Of a stretch of DNA of 64,000 nt, positions 48,099 to 59,935 are shown piece after piece. The notes under the pieces are model-generated. The model did not search any database and was not told the origin of the DNA. It saw nothing but the letters and a program-made list of their open reading frames with translations. Source of the stretch: Podarcis raffonei (Eukaryota; Chordata; Lepidosauria; Squamata; Lacertidae). The stretch covers positions 42,061,804 to 42,125,803 of the forward strand of contig NC_070605.1 in the NCBI RefSeq assembly GCF_027172205.1, read 5' to 3'. Position numbers and translations under genes: made by a program. The stretch's first letter is position 1; each line of letters begins with the position of its first letter.

Positions 48099-51000
48099 AG
48101 AACAAGTAGTTTGTCAAAGAGGCTAGAACGCAGCAGAACTGAAGTACAAGTAGCCAGCAGGATGAAATAGTTCCGGAGCTTGCAGGAATATTCTCTTTCT
48201 CCAGAACTTTAACTTCAATTGCCCTTTCTGCAGTGACTATATCTGGAGGGTTCTTAACATCACAGAAATAAGTGCCATTGTCTGCTGGTTGCATATATGC
48301 TATCTTGATGGATGCATCATTCTTAAAAAGATTTCCAGCCCAAATGCTTCGGCCACTGAATTGTGTATTCTTCCCATCATATGCCTTCCAATCTGAGTAA
48401 TAGAAAAACTGTAATAACAGAAACAAACACATGTAACATTGCATATATACCTTTAATTTTCATCCTCATTTATAACATTGAGTGGATATATTTCCAACAC
48501 CATGGAGAACTACACATGATTTCCAGTAGTTACAGAGAGCAGAACACTCAGATGCAGCCACCTGACACACAAGCCTTTATTTTTGTCTGGGTTTGAAAGA
48601 GTGGCATTTTATGAGAGAAAGAGCAGGTTGCACTAAGCCCATGGGTGCTACTTCTGCTTTTTCTGGATATATTGAGAGGCATCTGGCTGAAAAGTTCAAG
48701 GTGTGTCATCTCAGCATAACACTGGATGAAATTGCTTTGACCTCCAAGACTTCATCCTGCCTGGGGGTTGTTGGGATTAATTGTGGGTATGGTGGCATTG
48801 TTACTGCATAGTTTAATTCACAACAGGTCTTTCTGGCAAGGCAGCTGTGCAAGAAAGGGTATAAGCAGGTTCCCCTAGCCTCCCCTTTCCATTACAAATC
48901 CCACGGGGTTCAATGGAGCTTACTCTCAGGTACTATGCACAGCCTAAGACAGTAGATTCAAGAGGAGATATGGTTTTGACTGAAACATCCCTCATCTCAG
49001 ACACGTATACAAAGACATAAAGGTTTGCATTTATCCAGTGATTCCACATGCCTGGGAGGAGAAGAGCCAGCTTGGGTGCTACTAGTGGGATAGAAATCTT
49101 CCAATAACACCTTTAAAAAGAGAAAGGGGGGAAATGATGAGCAATTACCCCATAGATTCTGCAGGAGGCTTAATTGAAAGGGAAAGGAGGCAAAGCAGAA
49201 ACACAACTGGAAGGGTGGGTGGGGAAAATTGGAGATTGAGATTGCACTCCTATGAATGCTTACCTGGGAGTAAGCCCCTTTGAACTTACATGGGATTGGG
49301 TTTGTTTATGGTTTATGCTTTATGGGGCAAGAACAAATTCATTAAGAGGCTACAAAGAGACACAGTAAAGAATTGTGATAAAGGGGAGAGTCCAAGAGAA
49401 GAGAGATAGGAACAAAACATATGAAAGGCTGCACTTTATATCTAAGGACAAGCAAAATCATGGGTATAGCCAGGATTTGTGCTGGGGGGACAGGACACCC
49501 ACCTGTCACCATCCTCTGTCTGGCTTTGTCTAGCAGATTTGGAATGAAACGTCTCAACAACAGTGGTTTTAAATTACTTTCTTTTGACCCCAAGGGCTCA
49601 GAAAAATCTGTCAAGATCTTTCTACCAATTTCTACTTTTAGTTAAGTTTTATTTATTGATTGATTTAGGGGAGAGCAGCAGTTCCCCTGCTTCCCCTCCG
49701 GCTATGCCAATGGGCAAAAACTAGGACTTGTCCACACTAGAGGAAAATGTGGATTTGCACCTGCCTATCACTGTGCTCATGTAGGGGCTCCCAGTGTTGT
49801 CTTGGAACCTCTCCTGTTTAATGTGGCTTTTTTTTATCCTTGGAAAGTCCTGAACAGCCAGGGTTAAAAAATTTCCACATTGAAAGGTCTGAGACAACAT
49901 TGGGATACAGGTGGGTTGGTGGAGAGGCAGGCAGGTTCTGGGTTGTGGACAAGCCCTTGGCATCCATGTGTCCATCCACACTGTCCATCCAGTGTGACCA
50001 AGGTAGTACTCCCATCCGCAGCCTGTCTGTCCCACCACTTCCACTACTGGTGGAGAAGTGGCACCAGCCTTGGTGCCTATTTCCAGAGAAATCTTACGAG
50101 ATCTTGCAAGATTTTACTGGAACCTGCCATTGCTGCTGTCCCTTCCTGCTGGTGGCATTTCGCCTCAAGCAGTGAAAAGGGGTACGCCTCCCCTGTCCCT
50201 TTGTCCATACTGAGTGCTGTCATTCCACGACATACAATTAATTTCTACAAGACATTCATACAATTGACAAAGGGTGGTGGTAGTTTCAAAACATGTAACC
50301 CACTTGCACCACAAATGCTTGTGCAGAAATTTGCTCTTACAGTTATGGGACGACTGTTTGATCCCAGTGCTTGATAGCTCCAGCTAACAGATGTAGCAGC
50401 ACTAATCATCATTGATGTTCTGAACCAGCATGAAAGCCTTGCAATTTTCCCAGACTCCACATAGATTTTTGTTGGTGAAGATACTGCAACAGCTGTCTTC
50501 TCGGGTGCTGCAGAGCAAGATGCCATCCTGGCCCCTTTAAAAGCAATAAAATAAGACTGTAGAGCCAGACAAAGCTGTGCAGAGTAATGAGGTCTCCAGC
50601 CTCTTGACATATGACGCTCTGGGAGATTAGTGAGAATAAGAAACATGGCAGCGTATATGTTAAACAGATTTGTCCTCTCCACACCATCTTCCAACTTACT
50701 GTACATGTAGACTTTTCTGTCTAGTACACTTAAATTGCAATAGTATCTCCTCTGAAATGGCATCTCAGACATCAGGCAGGCAAATCCAGTGTTGGAGCTT
50801 TCCTCTCTAGAGCGACTGGCTCCTCTGATGTCCCAGCCCAATCAACAGTGGATCAAACTTTGGGACTTTATAAGAACTGCTAAGCTGTACTCCTCAAGAG
50901 CTTCACTGCTCCAACTGAAGAGACACTTAAGGAAAAGGGGTAAGTTAGGTATGAGGCCGAAGATGGTTCTCAGTACCATCTTTGCAATTCCTAGGTCCTT

Positions 51001-51748
51001 GACTTGATCTACAAGTACAAATACAGTATCACTGAGGCGCTGGGGTGCAAAGCCACCAAATGCATCTAAAAAAAGTAATTCTGGAGTCATTCACCTTGCC
51101 GTGCTCCAGGAATAACTTAGAAGAAAGCACTACAAGTAAAAACAGAAAACCAGAAGGCTGAAGTAACCAGTTCCCAATATTTTACTTTTTACAAAAAGAG
51201 GTGTAGACTGAAATCCAAAGCAGTTTCTCTGAAGTAGGTCCTGTTGGAAACAATGGACCCCGCACCCCTGTTTAGGATCACAAGCTTCCGAGAGGGTACT
51301 AAGGCCGCAACGTCAACACCACACAACCAAGTGTGAGATCCCTCCGTAGCATTAGTTAATCTTCCTCTCTTTGCCACTGCTCATAAAGCCGCCTTCTTCC
51401 CAGCGTAATTCCTCATCCAGTGATTTCCCCTTCCAAGCAACCCCTCGTACTAAGGTTTCCCGCAATCCATCCTCTGCTCCCCCCGTCGAAGCGACCCCTC
51501 TTTTCCCACCCAAAGCGACTTTTGCTCCCCGCCAGGGACCCCAGGAAAGGGGGTGGGGCCAGGCCACGTATTCGCCCCGCCCTCTCGCCATTCCCGCGCG
51601 CCCCCTTCGGAGACCGAGAAGAGCAGCAGCCCTCACCGTGGCCCAGAGCCAAAGCCAGCGCCAGGCAGAGCGCCGGCACGCCGGCGGGGAAAGAGCTCTT
51701 TCGCTTCCCCGGGCCGCCGGTTGCTGCGGCCGTGGAGGCGGCAGCCAT
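48097..51748 (-). CDS. Tail-less MPZL-like V-set protein, locus D (predicted GPI-anchored)
   Basis: Minus-strand exons 51637-51748, 50341-50507 and 48097-48408 join in phases 1 and 0 to about 196 residues. The signal peptide is MAAASTAAATGGPGKRK followed by PALCLALALALGH. Exon 2 carries SSPTKIYVESGK, the first V-set cysteine about C64 (LSCWF) and SVSWSY. Exon 3 carries WAGNLFKNDAS and DNGTYFCDVKNPPDIV with the second cysteine about C142. After VLEKENIP it reads into ASSGTISSCWLLVLQF and ends hydrophobic (FCCVLASLTNYLF) with no cytoplasmic tail. The stop is again followed by AAATAAAA. Exon 1 and 3 proteins are very close to C, while exon 2 differs more, so the two exons of the V-set have diverged at different rates. 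An in-frame upstream ATG lies at 51766. Role inferred: cell-surface adhesion or decoy without ITIM signalling. Confidence 0.82.
49459..49712. mobile_element. hAT-type MITE (CATGGGYATAGCC ends)
   Basis: CATGGGTATAGCCAGGATT to CCGGCTATGCCAATG; flanks AGCAAAAT and GGCAAAAA are an imperfect target duplication. In locus D intron 2. Confidence 0.7.
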
Positions 51749-51960
51749 CCTTCTGCCTCCGGACACCCTCTGCGCCCCATTGTTGCGCCGCCGCCCACCT
51801 CAAAGCCATTGCTGGGGGACAGGGGGCGGGAGGCAAAGCGACGCCGTCGAGTCAGGCTGGCGCGAAAGTCAAAGTGCCCAAAGCACGAGGCCCTTCGCCA
51901 ACCAAGGGGGCAGCTGCCCTCGAATCGTGCGCGCGGTTGTGGTCGCTGAAACTCCGAAAG
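51480..51960 (-). promoter_or_regulatory. CpG-rich promoter region of locus D
   Basis: CpG-dense DNA around the locus D start at 51748, nearly the same as the locus C promoter block across the first exon and about 130 bases upstream. Open frames in every reading frame here come from the base composition and are not genes. Confidence 0.55.
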
Positions 51961-52228
51961 GTGGGTCATAAAAATGACCCAGACGCAGAGAAGAATGCCT
52001 CTTGATCAGTAGTACGCGCCACTAGCTAGGGAACAAAGAGGATGTCCGCTTGGTAGGGAAATCCTTCGGGGAAGATCTTGATGACTTGCTGTTATTTCAT
52101 TGCTTTTGTGTGTGTTTTAAAACACACTGATGTTACTTCAAAGCTGCCTCCTGCCATGATGTAAATAATCATAATATAGGAATAGAGTCGAGGAATTAGA
52201 TGACTGCTTAAGCAGTCTTTGGTTTGCT

Positions 52229-52835
52229 CATAGCTGCCAAGTGTCCCTTATTTGAAGGGACAGTCCCTTATTCCAGCGCCATGTCCCGCTGCTGTCCCTT
52301 ATTGATAGATGTCCCTTAAATGTCCCTTAAATGATGTCCCTTAAATTTCAAAGGAAGCAGCTCCTCTCCCTTCCTCCCTGCTGGCCAGGGCGGAGGGAGG
52401 CTCCAACTGTGTTGCTTGGCTGTGTTGCTCACCCAATAAAAAGTCTAAGAACGACTGGGGGGGTGGAGCTTGCATGCCTTGTGTGTGGCTAGTTAATGCA
52501 AGTTGAGGGGTTTTTTGAATGCTGGACGCCATTTTGTTGCACGTGCTGCTGCTAACTTTGCAGTGCAAAGCCAGGCCGGGGAGCCATCTTAAGTTGAGGC
52601 TGCATAGGCCTTGTGGTGCATGTGATTCAGATTCTATTCAGTTGAACCTCTGGTTCCAAAGTTGGCTGGACAGTGTTCTGGAAGCTACCAGCATGAGTTT
52701 GACCAGACTGCAGGAGGACAGGAAGACTGGAGTGCCTGGAACAGGTGAGGCTGCAGGTCCCTTATTTTGGCTGCTGGTCCCTTATTTTCAAGGCTGCTGG
52801 TCCCTTATTTTCAAATCTGTAAGTTGACAGCTATG
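52229..52835. mobile_element. hAT-type element with CATAGCTG termini
   Basis: CATAGCTGCCAAGTGTCCC to AAGTTGACAGCTATG, perfect 8-base target duplication GGTTTGCT (52221-52228 and 52836-52843). About 607 bases, too short for a transposase. Repeats of GTCCCTTAAAT and GTCCCTTATTTTCAA sit at both ends. Confidence 0.88.
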
Positions 52836-53163
52836 GGTTTGCTTGAGTATTCTTCATGCGTTATATGTTAACAACGTACCAAAAGAAGTGTGTGGTACAT
52901 GAGAGCCACTGCATACCTGTTAAGAAGACAGTCGTTTAAAATACTCTGAAAAGTTTGAACACTGCACCCCAGAGACTGAAAACAATAATGCAATGTTTAT
53001 GTTTATATTCTTCAAGAATCTGATAGGCAGTTGCGATCCTGACACTTGGTTGGTGTTTTGATTGGACCAAGGGTTCAATCCCTCACAATTCTATAGGAAA
53101 CAATACCACCCCGATACATGTGGTCCATACTGTGAAGTCATCATTCCCAGGTTGTGCAGAGTA

Positions 53164-53372
53164 CAGTGGTACCTCAGGTTACAGACGCTTCAGGTTACAG
53201 ACTCCACTAACCCAGAAATTGTACCTCAGGTTAAGAACTTTGCTTCAGGATGAGAACAGAAATTGTGCGGCAGCAGCGGGAAGCCCCATTAGCTAAAGTG
53301 GTACCTCAGGTTAAGAATAGTTTCAGAACGGACCTCCAGAACGAATTAAGTTCTTAACCTGAGGTACCACTG
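53164..53372. mobile_element. Tigger/pogo-like MITE
   Basis: CAGTGGTACCTCAGGTTACAG to CCTGAGGTACCACTG, TA-flanked, in the locus E 3' flank. Confidence 0.8.
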
Positions 53373-54989
53373 TATTATAAAGCTTGTCAATGTGTAAGGC
53401 AGTGAGGCCACGCTGGAAAAAACCACTTACAGTATATGCTGCCGAAGAGCAGAAGCTGGTCATGCATAATCAAGTGACAGTGGTTGAAGACTGGCCTACA
53501 GACCAGCTTCTAGTCTCCTCCAGATTATCTCCTCCATCATTCTGCCTCAATCTACATTTTTATATTTGGCTTTCAAAGTCAATCACATGCAATGTGGGCT
53601 TAAGATCTTGACTCACAAGCATGAAGTTACTATGGAAACCCCCACATTTTATTTTCAGTACTGGCAGGAAATGTAAGTTTCAGTGAAATGACAACTTTTA
53701 GAGAAGCCTGGAATTCTAGCTACCACCACACCCCCTTTTGACACTGATATATTTGTTCTCTCCTTTCCACAGAAGTACTTAGGGAGATTTGGGATATTGA
53801 TATTGATAGTCCTAGGCACAAGAGATGGCAGTTCAATGGAGAATGAGAAAGACAAGGACACACACAGCTTAATCTGCAGAAGTATCTTAAGATGCTGGCT
53901 GCTTTCCTCTCACGAGATCTGATGTGGGAGCAGTGGATTTCACCTGTTGGTCAGAGTGTTTTAGTTGTGCCTCTACCTATGTTCACCCTGTATATACATA
54001 GAATAAATGCAACCATTACAAATTACCAGTAAGGCCAGTGACTTGCATAAGCAAATCACACCCAGGTAAGCACTGTGCCCCTATAACTTCTCACTAGGAG
54101 AAATGTGGTGAGTATAGTAAAATATATTTTGGGTCTGCTGCAGTCCAACCATGAAGAGAGACTTTGAGATGCAATGGACTAGCTTCTCCAGGTTGTTTTG
54201 CCTCTTTCACAGCCTGCTCCAGAGAATGCCTTTCAGATGTTGTGCTGGGAGAATAGACTGCTCTAGTCCTCTGTCCTATTAATAGCTGTACAGAGAGTAC
54301 TCCCATCACAGGTCACAGTGTGTTATTTGAGATTAACATGCACTGCAATGTGATAGACACAACACTCCAACCCATAAAGAGAAGTTTAGACAAAAAGAAT
54401 TGTGTCCTGAATGCTTATATTGCTGATACCACATAACTGTTGCACGCCTCCCCCAGTATCCAAGGGTGCGAGATTCCAGGAGTTCCAGACGCTTACCCAG
54501 GGTTCATGTTTCCTTTTGGAAATGAGGCACAGTGGGGACTGTGGTATCTTTATGATATATGGTTTATTTACACATATATACAGCCTGAGCCTACGATGAA
54601 GGAGCTTACAGTATTCACACCCTAAGAGGGTCTTGTTTCTCCCATACCCACAGCCTTGAATCCAAACAGAAATCAAACATTTCTCTTAAATGTAGCTCTG
54701 ACTCTCTCCCACTTTCAATTCTCACCTTTGTATTTTTCTAACCACCATACAGTTGTTGTTTTTTTTGGGGGGGGGCACAAATTTACCATCTCACACTGAT
54801 CCACTTGCTTTTGTTTCTCTTAATGGATTTGTTTCTCTAGCATTACTTACACTTCAACACTTGCTGGATCCAGAGGTTAGAAAGGTCTCTGCATAGCGCC
54901 TACTTCCCCACCCCCGCCCCAAAGTCATAACTGTACAGCTGAGAAGACTCCCTTCTCAAAGAGGTTTGTCTGACAACTTCAGACAACGT

Positions 54990-55200
54990 TTTGGCAAGTG
55001 CTGAAGACGTACCTCTTTGCCCAGGCCTTTGACACCTCAAATATATATTTTCAAGACTTACCCTATCTTTTGTGATGGTATTTTTTTTGTAATTCTGAAT
55101 CTTTAAAGTTTTTACTGTTGTATTTTAAATTGTTGTAACCCACCCCAGGACCTTAGAATAAAGGGTAGGTAATTAATTAAAGTAGTAATAATAATAATAA
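54990..55200 (+). mobile_element. LINE 3' end fragment
   Basis: Reads LKTYLFAQAFD then a TTTTAAATTGTTGTAACCC tail and an (ATA)n run. It lies just downstream of the locus E polyadenylation signal. Confidence 0.5.
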
Positions 55201-55229
55201 ATTGGAGAACACTCCTAATAATCTTAAGA

Positions 55230-55245
55230 AGTGTACTTTATTTTC
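55230..55245 (-). terminator. Polyadenylation signal abutting the locus E stop
   Basis: Minus-strand TTCTGAAAATAAAGTAC, the same compact arrangement as at C and D. Confidence 0.65.
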
Positions 55246-58200
55246 AGAACAAATAGCTTTGAAAAGATGCTAGAATGCAGCAGAATTGAAGGACAAGTAG
55301 CCAAAATGATACTCCATTAAGTGAAATGTTTCCAGAGGCTGTGGTTGCCGTTGCCGTTGCCGCTGTGGTACTTGCAAGGGTTGGTGCTGCTCTTCCAGGG
55401 CCCAATATTTTCTCTATCTCCAAAACTCTAACTTCAACTTGCTCTGGCTCAGTGACTATGTCTGGTGGGTTCTTAACATCACAGAAGTAAGTGCCATTGT
55501 CTATAGGTTGCATGTTTCCTACCTTGATGGATGCATCCTTTCTATAAAAATCTCCATCCCAGGTACTTCGGCCATTGAATTGTGTATTCTTTCCATTATA
55601 TTCCCTCCCATTTGAGTAATAGAAAAACTGTAAGCATAAAAACAAACACAATAACTTTGTTAATAGCTGCTTTGAGCTGAACATAGTTGTTGGAGAAGCG
55701 GGATACAAATTTAAAATCAAACCATGATTAACTTTGCATGAACATTTAACTTTTCTTCCTGCTTTAGTAACATTGAGTGGATGTTTCCAACACCTCGGGG
55801 ATTGATTACACAAAACTTGAATTCTAAGCTTGATCTTCAGTGGATTCACAAAGGGTAACACCCAGATGCAGCCAGCCAAACCACCAAACTTTATTCTTGT
55901 TACATTGCGGATGCCTCTCTTACTTTTTGCCGAATCCTAGGCATGTTCAATCTGAAGTACCGTAAGTCTCACTAAGTTCAATGGAGCTCAGGCTGTGTAC
56001 ACTTTACTACTTACTCTGGCTCCAGCATGCTGCCACTGCAGTCATTTGAAGCCAAGTAACAACAACAACTTTTTTATTTATACCCCGCCCATCTGGCTGG
56101 GTTTCCCCAGCCACTCTGGGCGGCTCCCAACAGAACACTAAAAAGAGAATAAAACTTCAAACATTAAGAACCTCCCTAAACATGACATTGCCACAGTCCA
56201 TAGGCCTCCCATAACTTCTGGTGATATACTCCTGTCTGGTGTACCTTCCTTCAACCCAGCTTTCATCCATTAAGAATATGGAAACTATGGTTAAGCTAAG
56301 GTATTTCAGGCAGCTGTTGGATGTGCAGATGATAGATTTAGTGAATTGGAGCTTGCATCTCTGCACCCTCTGTTGTGAACAGCAACATTTAAAAGTGATT
56401 TGAAATGCAGGGGGTGGGGGGGTGATGATCTTACTTCATTTCAAGCTGTTAATGTGCACATAGCCCTACTCTCAAGTATGCTGTATAAACAAACGCCATT
56501 AGTTCTGCTGCTCGATAAGTGTTTAATGGTTATTGTATTTGTTTAAAAAACAATACAAAATTTATGTATATATATGCCCAGGATTGCAGCTGTCAGTCAG
56601 CAAATTCCAGAGGCTATATGCTTTCATCTGATAAATCCCTCCACTCAGACACACTGCCCCAAATACATACAAGAGTTACCATTTCTAAGATCTAAGATAT
56701 CAAGAGGTGACCATGCAGTGAAGCGGAAAGGAAAAGGGCCACCTTGCAGAAAGTGAGATAGAAAACTTCTAACAAATCTGAAGGAGAGAGGGAGAGAGTC
56801 AGTGATCAACGCTGCATACCCAAAGCTGCAAGCTCTTACAGGCGGATTTGTTAAAGGACAAAGGAGGCAAAGCAGAAACAAAACTGGGGAGTTGGGTGGG
56901 AATTTTGGAGATTCGGATTGCAGTCCTACAGATACTTCGGGATAAGTCCTTCTGAACTTACTTCCAAAGTGAACATGCATGGAATTGGGATTGTTCATCA
57001 AATACTTGAGTTTTAGGAGCAAGAACACATCCATTAAGAGGTTACAAAGAGACATACAGTGTGATCTTGAGGAAATAGAGGCAGGACCAAGTGAATAATG
57101 ATGTGAATAAAACGGCACAAAGGTTACTTTTTTTTATGACATTGCAGGAAAGGCAGAATATGGTCAAGTGCTGTCATTCCAGAGCAGACAATAAATTGTT
57201 TCCATAAGACAAAATTAAGGTAGCGCTGTCAAAACAGATACAGTGGTACCTCGGGTTAAGTACTTAATTCGTTCTGGAGGTCCGTACTTAACCTGAAACT
57301 GTTCTTAACCTAAAGCACCACTTTAGCTAATGGGGCCTCCTGCTGCCGCCGTGCCGCCAGAGCACGATTTCTGTTCTCATCCTGAAGCAAAGTTCTTAAC
57401 CTAAGGTACTATTTCTGGGTTAGCGGAGTCTGTAACCTGAAGCGTATGTAACCTGAAGCATATGTAACAGGAGGTACCACTGTAATCCACTTTCACCACA
57501 AATTCTTATGCAAAACGAGGCTCTCCTCAGACATTAACTCTTACTGGTATGGGACGAGCCTTTGATCCCTCTGGTTGAAAGCTCCACGTAACAGATGTTG
57601 CACTGGTGATTTCCTCTGATGACCTGAATGTGCATGGAAGCTTTGCATCTGCCCCAATCCCCACAATGAGTTCTGTTGGTGAGGAACCTTCTTCATCAGT
57701 TGTGCTATCGACTGTTGAAGAACAAGATGCCATCCGCGTCCCTTTGTAAGCAACAAAATTACAGTTTTTAAATATGCAGAGCAAGACAAAACTGCATAAA
57801 GATTTGCTTTTATATATGGATATGTTGTCTGTTATGAAAACATCTCAAGCTGATTACTAAAGGTAACAGACATCACAACTCTCTTGGTTCCACAGACACA
57901 AAACATCTGCATTACTGTTTTCATTATATTTTTAGTTTCTAATTTTGATTTTATTTGGTACTCTGTCATTTTATATTGAAGTTTGGCACATTTCCTGAAA
58001 TGTGGGATAAAAGCTTGACCAATGAATAAAACTGAATGTTGAGAAGATATTTCTGAAGATATTTGAGTTACAAGTGCGTATACAATCTCAATGAGGAACT
58101 GGGGTGCAAAACCGCAAACTGCTTCCAAAATAAAAAAGAATAAAAATTCTGGGATTATTCATTTTACTGTGTTCCATGAGTTACTTAAAATAAAGCACCA

Positions 58201-58896
58201 AAAGTAAAAACAGAAAACCAGGAGGTTGAAGCGACACCTCCCAGTTTCCAAGATGTTACTTTTTAGGGGGGAAAGGCGTAGACTAGAGAATGGTCCAATA
58301 ATGCTGCAATCCAAAGCATGGACATAGCCAGGATTTTTTTTGGGAGGGGCAGGCTTTTGTTGGGGGGGGGCAGAACCTCAGATTTGTATTGATTTGGGGG
58401 GGGGGGAGGCAGCTGCCCTCCCCTTGGCTATGCCCATGATCCGAAGCACATTTAATCCCATTGAATACAATGGATTCTGTAAGGACTGCAGGTTTCCTTT
58501 GCATGTTTTCAGCACGTGTGCAAGGCACCCTTGCAAACCGAGGAGACCCCAAAAGGGGTCACAACGTGCCAGCCTCCAAACTGATATTTCGTGTCTTCCT
58601 TCATCCTGAACTGCCGCTCATAAATAGTGATCTTTTTTCAGTGATCTTGCATCTATGGAGCGGCCAACCACTTCCCCTTTTTCAAAGCCGGAGAGAGCAG
58701 GAACCCCAGCAAAGGGGGCGCGGCTAGGCGCTTTCCCTTCCCGCCCGCCCCCCACCCGCATAGGCGGAGAATACTAGGAGAGCTCACACTGGCCCAGAGC
58801 GAAAGCCACCGCCAACCATAGTCCGGGATCGCGGGCGGCAAACTTCTTGCGCTTCCCCGGAGCGCCGCCTGCTGCCGCCGTGGACAGGGCGCCCAT
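55244..58896 (-). CDS. Tail-less MPZL-like V-set protein with Ala/Thr stalk, locus E
   Basis: Minus-strand exons 58788-58896, 57545-57711 and 55244-55627 join in phases 1 and 0 to about 219 residues. The signal peptide is MGALSTAAAGG with GKRKKFAARD before WLAVAFALGQ. Exon 2 begins with an acidic DSTTDEEGSS, then PTELIVG, the first V-set cysteine about C63 (LPCTF) and SVTWSFQPEG. Exon 3 has WDGDFYRKDAS and DNGTYFCDVKNPPDIV (second cysteine about C141). Unlike C and D, it then inserts an Ala/Thr-rich segment (APTLASTTAATATATTAS) before GNISLNG and the hydrophobic end VSFWLLVLQFCCILAS. The insert resembles a short O-glycosylated stalk and looks like an expanded GCAACG-type codon repeat. TGA is followed by AAATAAAG. 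It is the copy nearest the proline tRNA genes. GPI anchoring is predicted, not proven. Confidence 0.82.
56056..56180 (-). mobile_element. Short L2-type LINE 3' end
   Basis: Same 3' UTR as the copies at 12.4, 20.8 and 63.4 kb (CCCCGCCCATCTGGCTGGG), 5'-truncated, in locus E intron 2. Confidence 0.75.
57241..57482. mobile_element. Tigger/pogo-like MITE
   Basis: CAGTGGTACCTCGGGTTAAG to GGAGGTACCACTG, TA-flanked, ending only 63 bases from the locus E exon 2 donor side. Confidence 0.8.
58317..58438. mobile_element. hAT-type MITE (CATGGRCATAGCC ends)
   Basis: CATGGACATAGCCAGGATT to TTGGCTATGCCCATG with flanks ATCCAAAG and ATCCGAAG. In locus E intron 1. Confidence 0.8.
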
Positions 58897-59070
58897 CTTT
58901 CTGCCTCTGCCCACATTTTCTCGCCCATTGTGACGCCCACTCCCACCTCACAGCCATTGTTGCGGGCCGTGAGGGGCAGGAGGCTGGGAAAGAACGCGGC
59001 CCAGTCCAGGGGAGCCGCTGTCAGGGCGAAGCAGCCTCCGGGGAAGGGCTTCGAAATGCTCCCCAGGCTC
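58680..59070 (-). promoter_or_regulatory. CpG-rich promoter region of locus E
   Basis: CpG-dense DNA spans the locus E start at 58896 and extends upstream. Similarity to the C and D promoters is partial (for example the CAATGGGCG and CACAGCCATTG stretches), which fits an older duplication. Confidence 0.5.
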
Positions 59071-59314
59071 CAGCAGGAGCGTAACAGAGAGCACTTAGGA
59101 AAAGCGCCTTGCCGCCGCTGCAACCCCATTATGCACACTTTCCTGCCTTAGAGGGTTTTTGCGAAGATAGAAGGAGAGAAGAAATATTTAGACAGTCTTG
59201 AGCATCTCGGAGGAAAGGTGGATTGTAAATGCAATAAATAAAAAAACATATGGGTAAAAACAACAAATGTCCATAAGCCAAATTCAAGGTGTTAGCACAC
59301 ACCATGGCTTCGGA

Positions 59315-59754
59315 CCAGGGCCGGATTTAGGTTTGATGAGGCCCTAAGCTACTGAAGGTAATGGGGCCATTTATATGTCCAGCTTTCCTTTGTCAACAAC
59401 AAATTGCCGCTGCTTTTTGTGTGGAATATATGCTATATGGTAATTTATGGAACTAATAGGTTTCTAAAGCCATTTGCACATGTTGCCATGCAACCAGCCC
59501 ATGCAGAATGTAGGCACCCTATATACAGAAACGAGCAAACCAGTGATATTTTAGGGAGCAGTCTAGGCCTGTTACTTCCATCATAGGAGCCTACACAACA
59601 CAAAACACTGTTGCTGTATGTAGGTTTTATTTTATTTGTTTTTTATCTTATATTATGGAAATGTACATCTTTTTTTCCTTTAAATTTTTTTGGGGGGGCC
59701 CTAGAGAGTGGGACCCTAAGCTATAGCTTTAGCTTATACATAAATCCGGCACTG
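59315..59754. mobile_element. hAT-type non-autonomous element
   Basis: CAGGGCCGGATTTAGGTTTG to ATAAATCCGGCACTG with flanks CTTCGGAC and CTTGGGAC. It contains paired GGGGCC and CTAAGCTA motifs. Confidence 0.8.
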
Positions 59755-59759
59755 CTTGG

Positions 59760-59935
59760 GACCCACCCAAGTACCTAAATATCAACCATCTCAAGCCTCT
59801 CCTGCTGTTGGAGGTGCCACCACTAGAGGTTGCTGTCTGCAGTAGCCCAAGGCAGGGCCTTCTTGGTGGCAGTCCCCTGTCTGCTGAATGCCTTCCCTAG
59901 TGAGCTATGCTAGTCTCACTCATTAACAACTTTTA
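59760..59935 (+). mobile_element. LINE C-terminal fragment
   Basis: Eroded coding resembles the LINE C-terminus (QGRAFLVAVPCLLNAFPSEL-like), followed directly by unrelated DNA. Low confidence. Confidence 0.35.
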
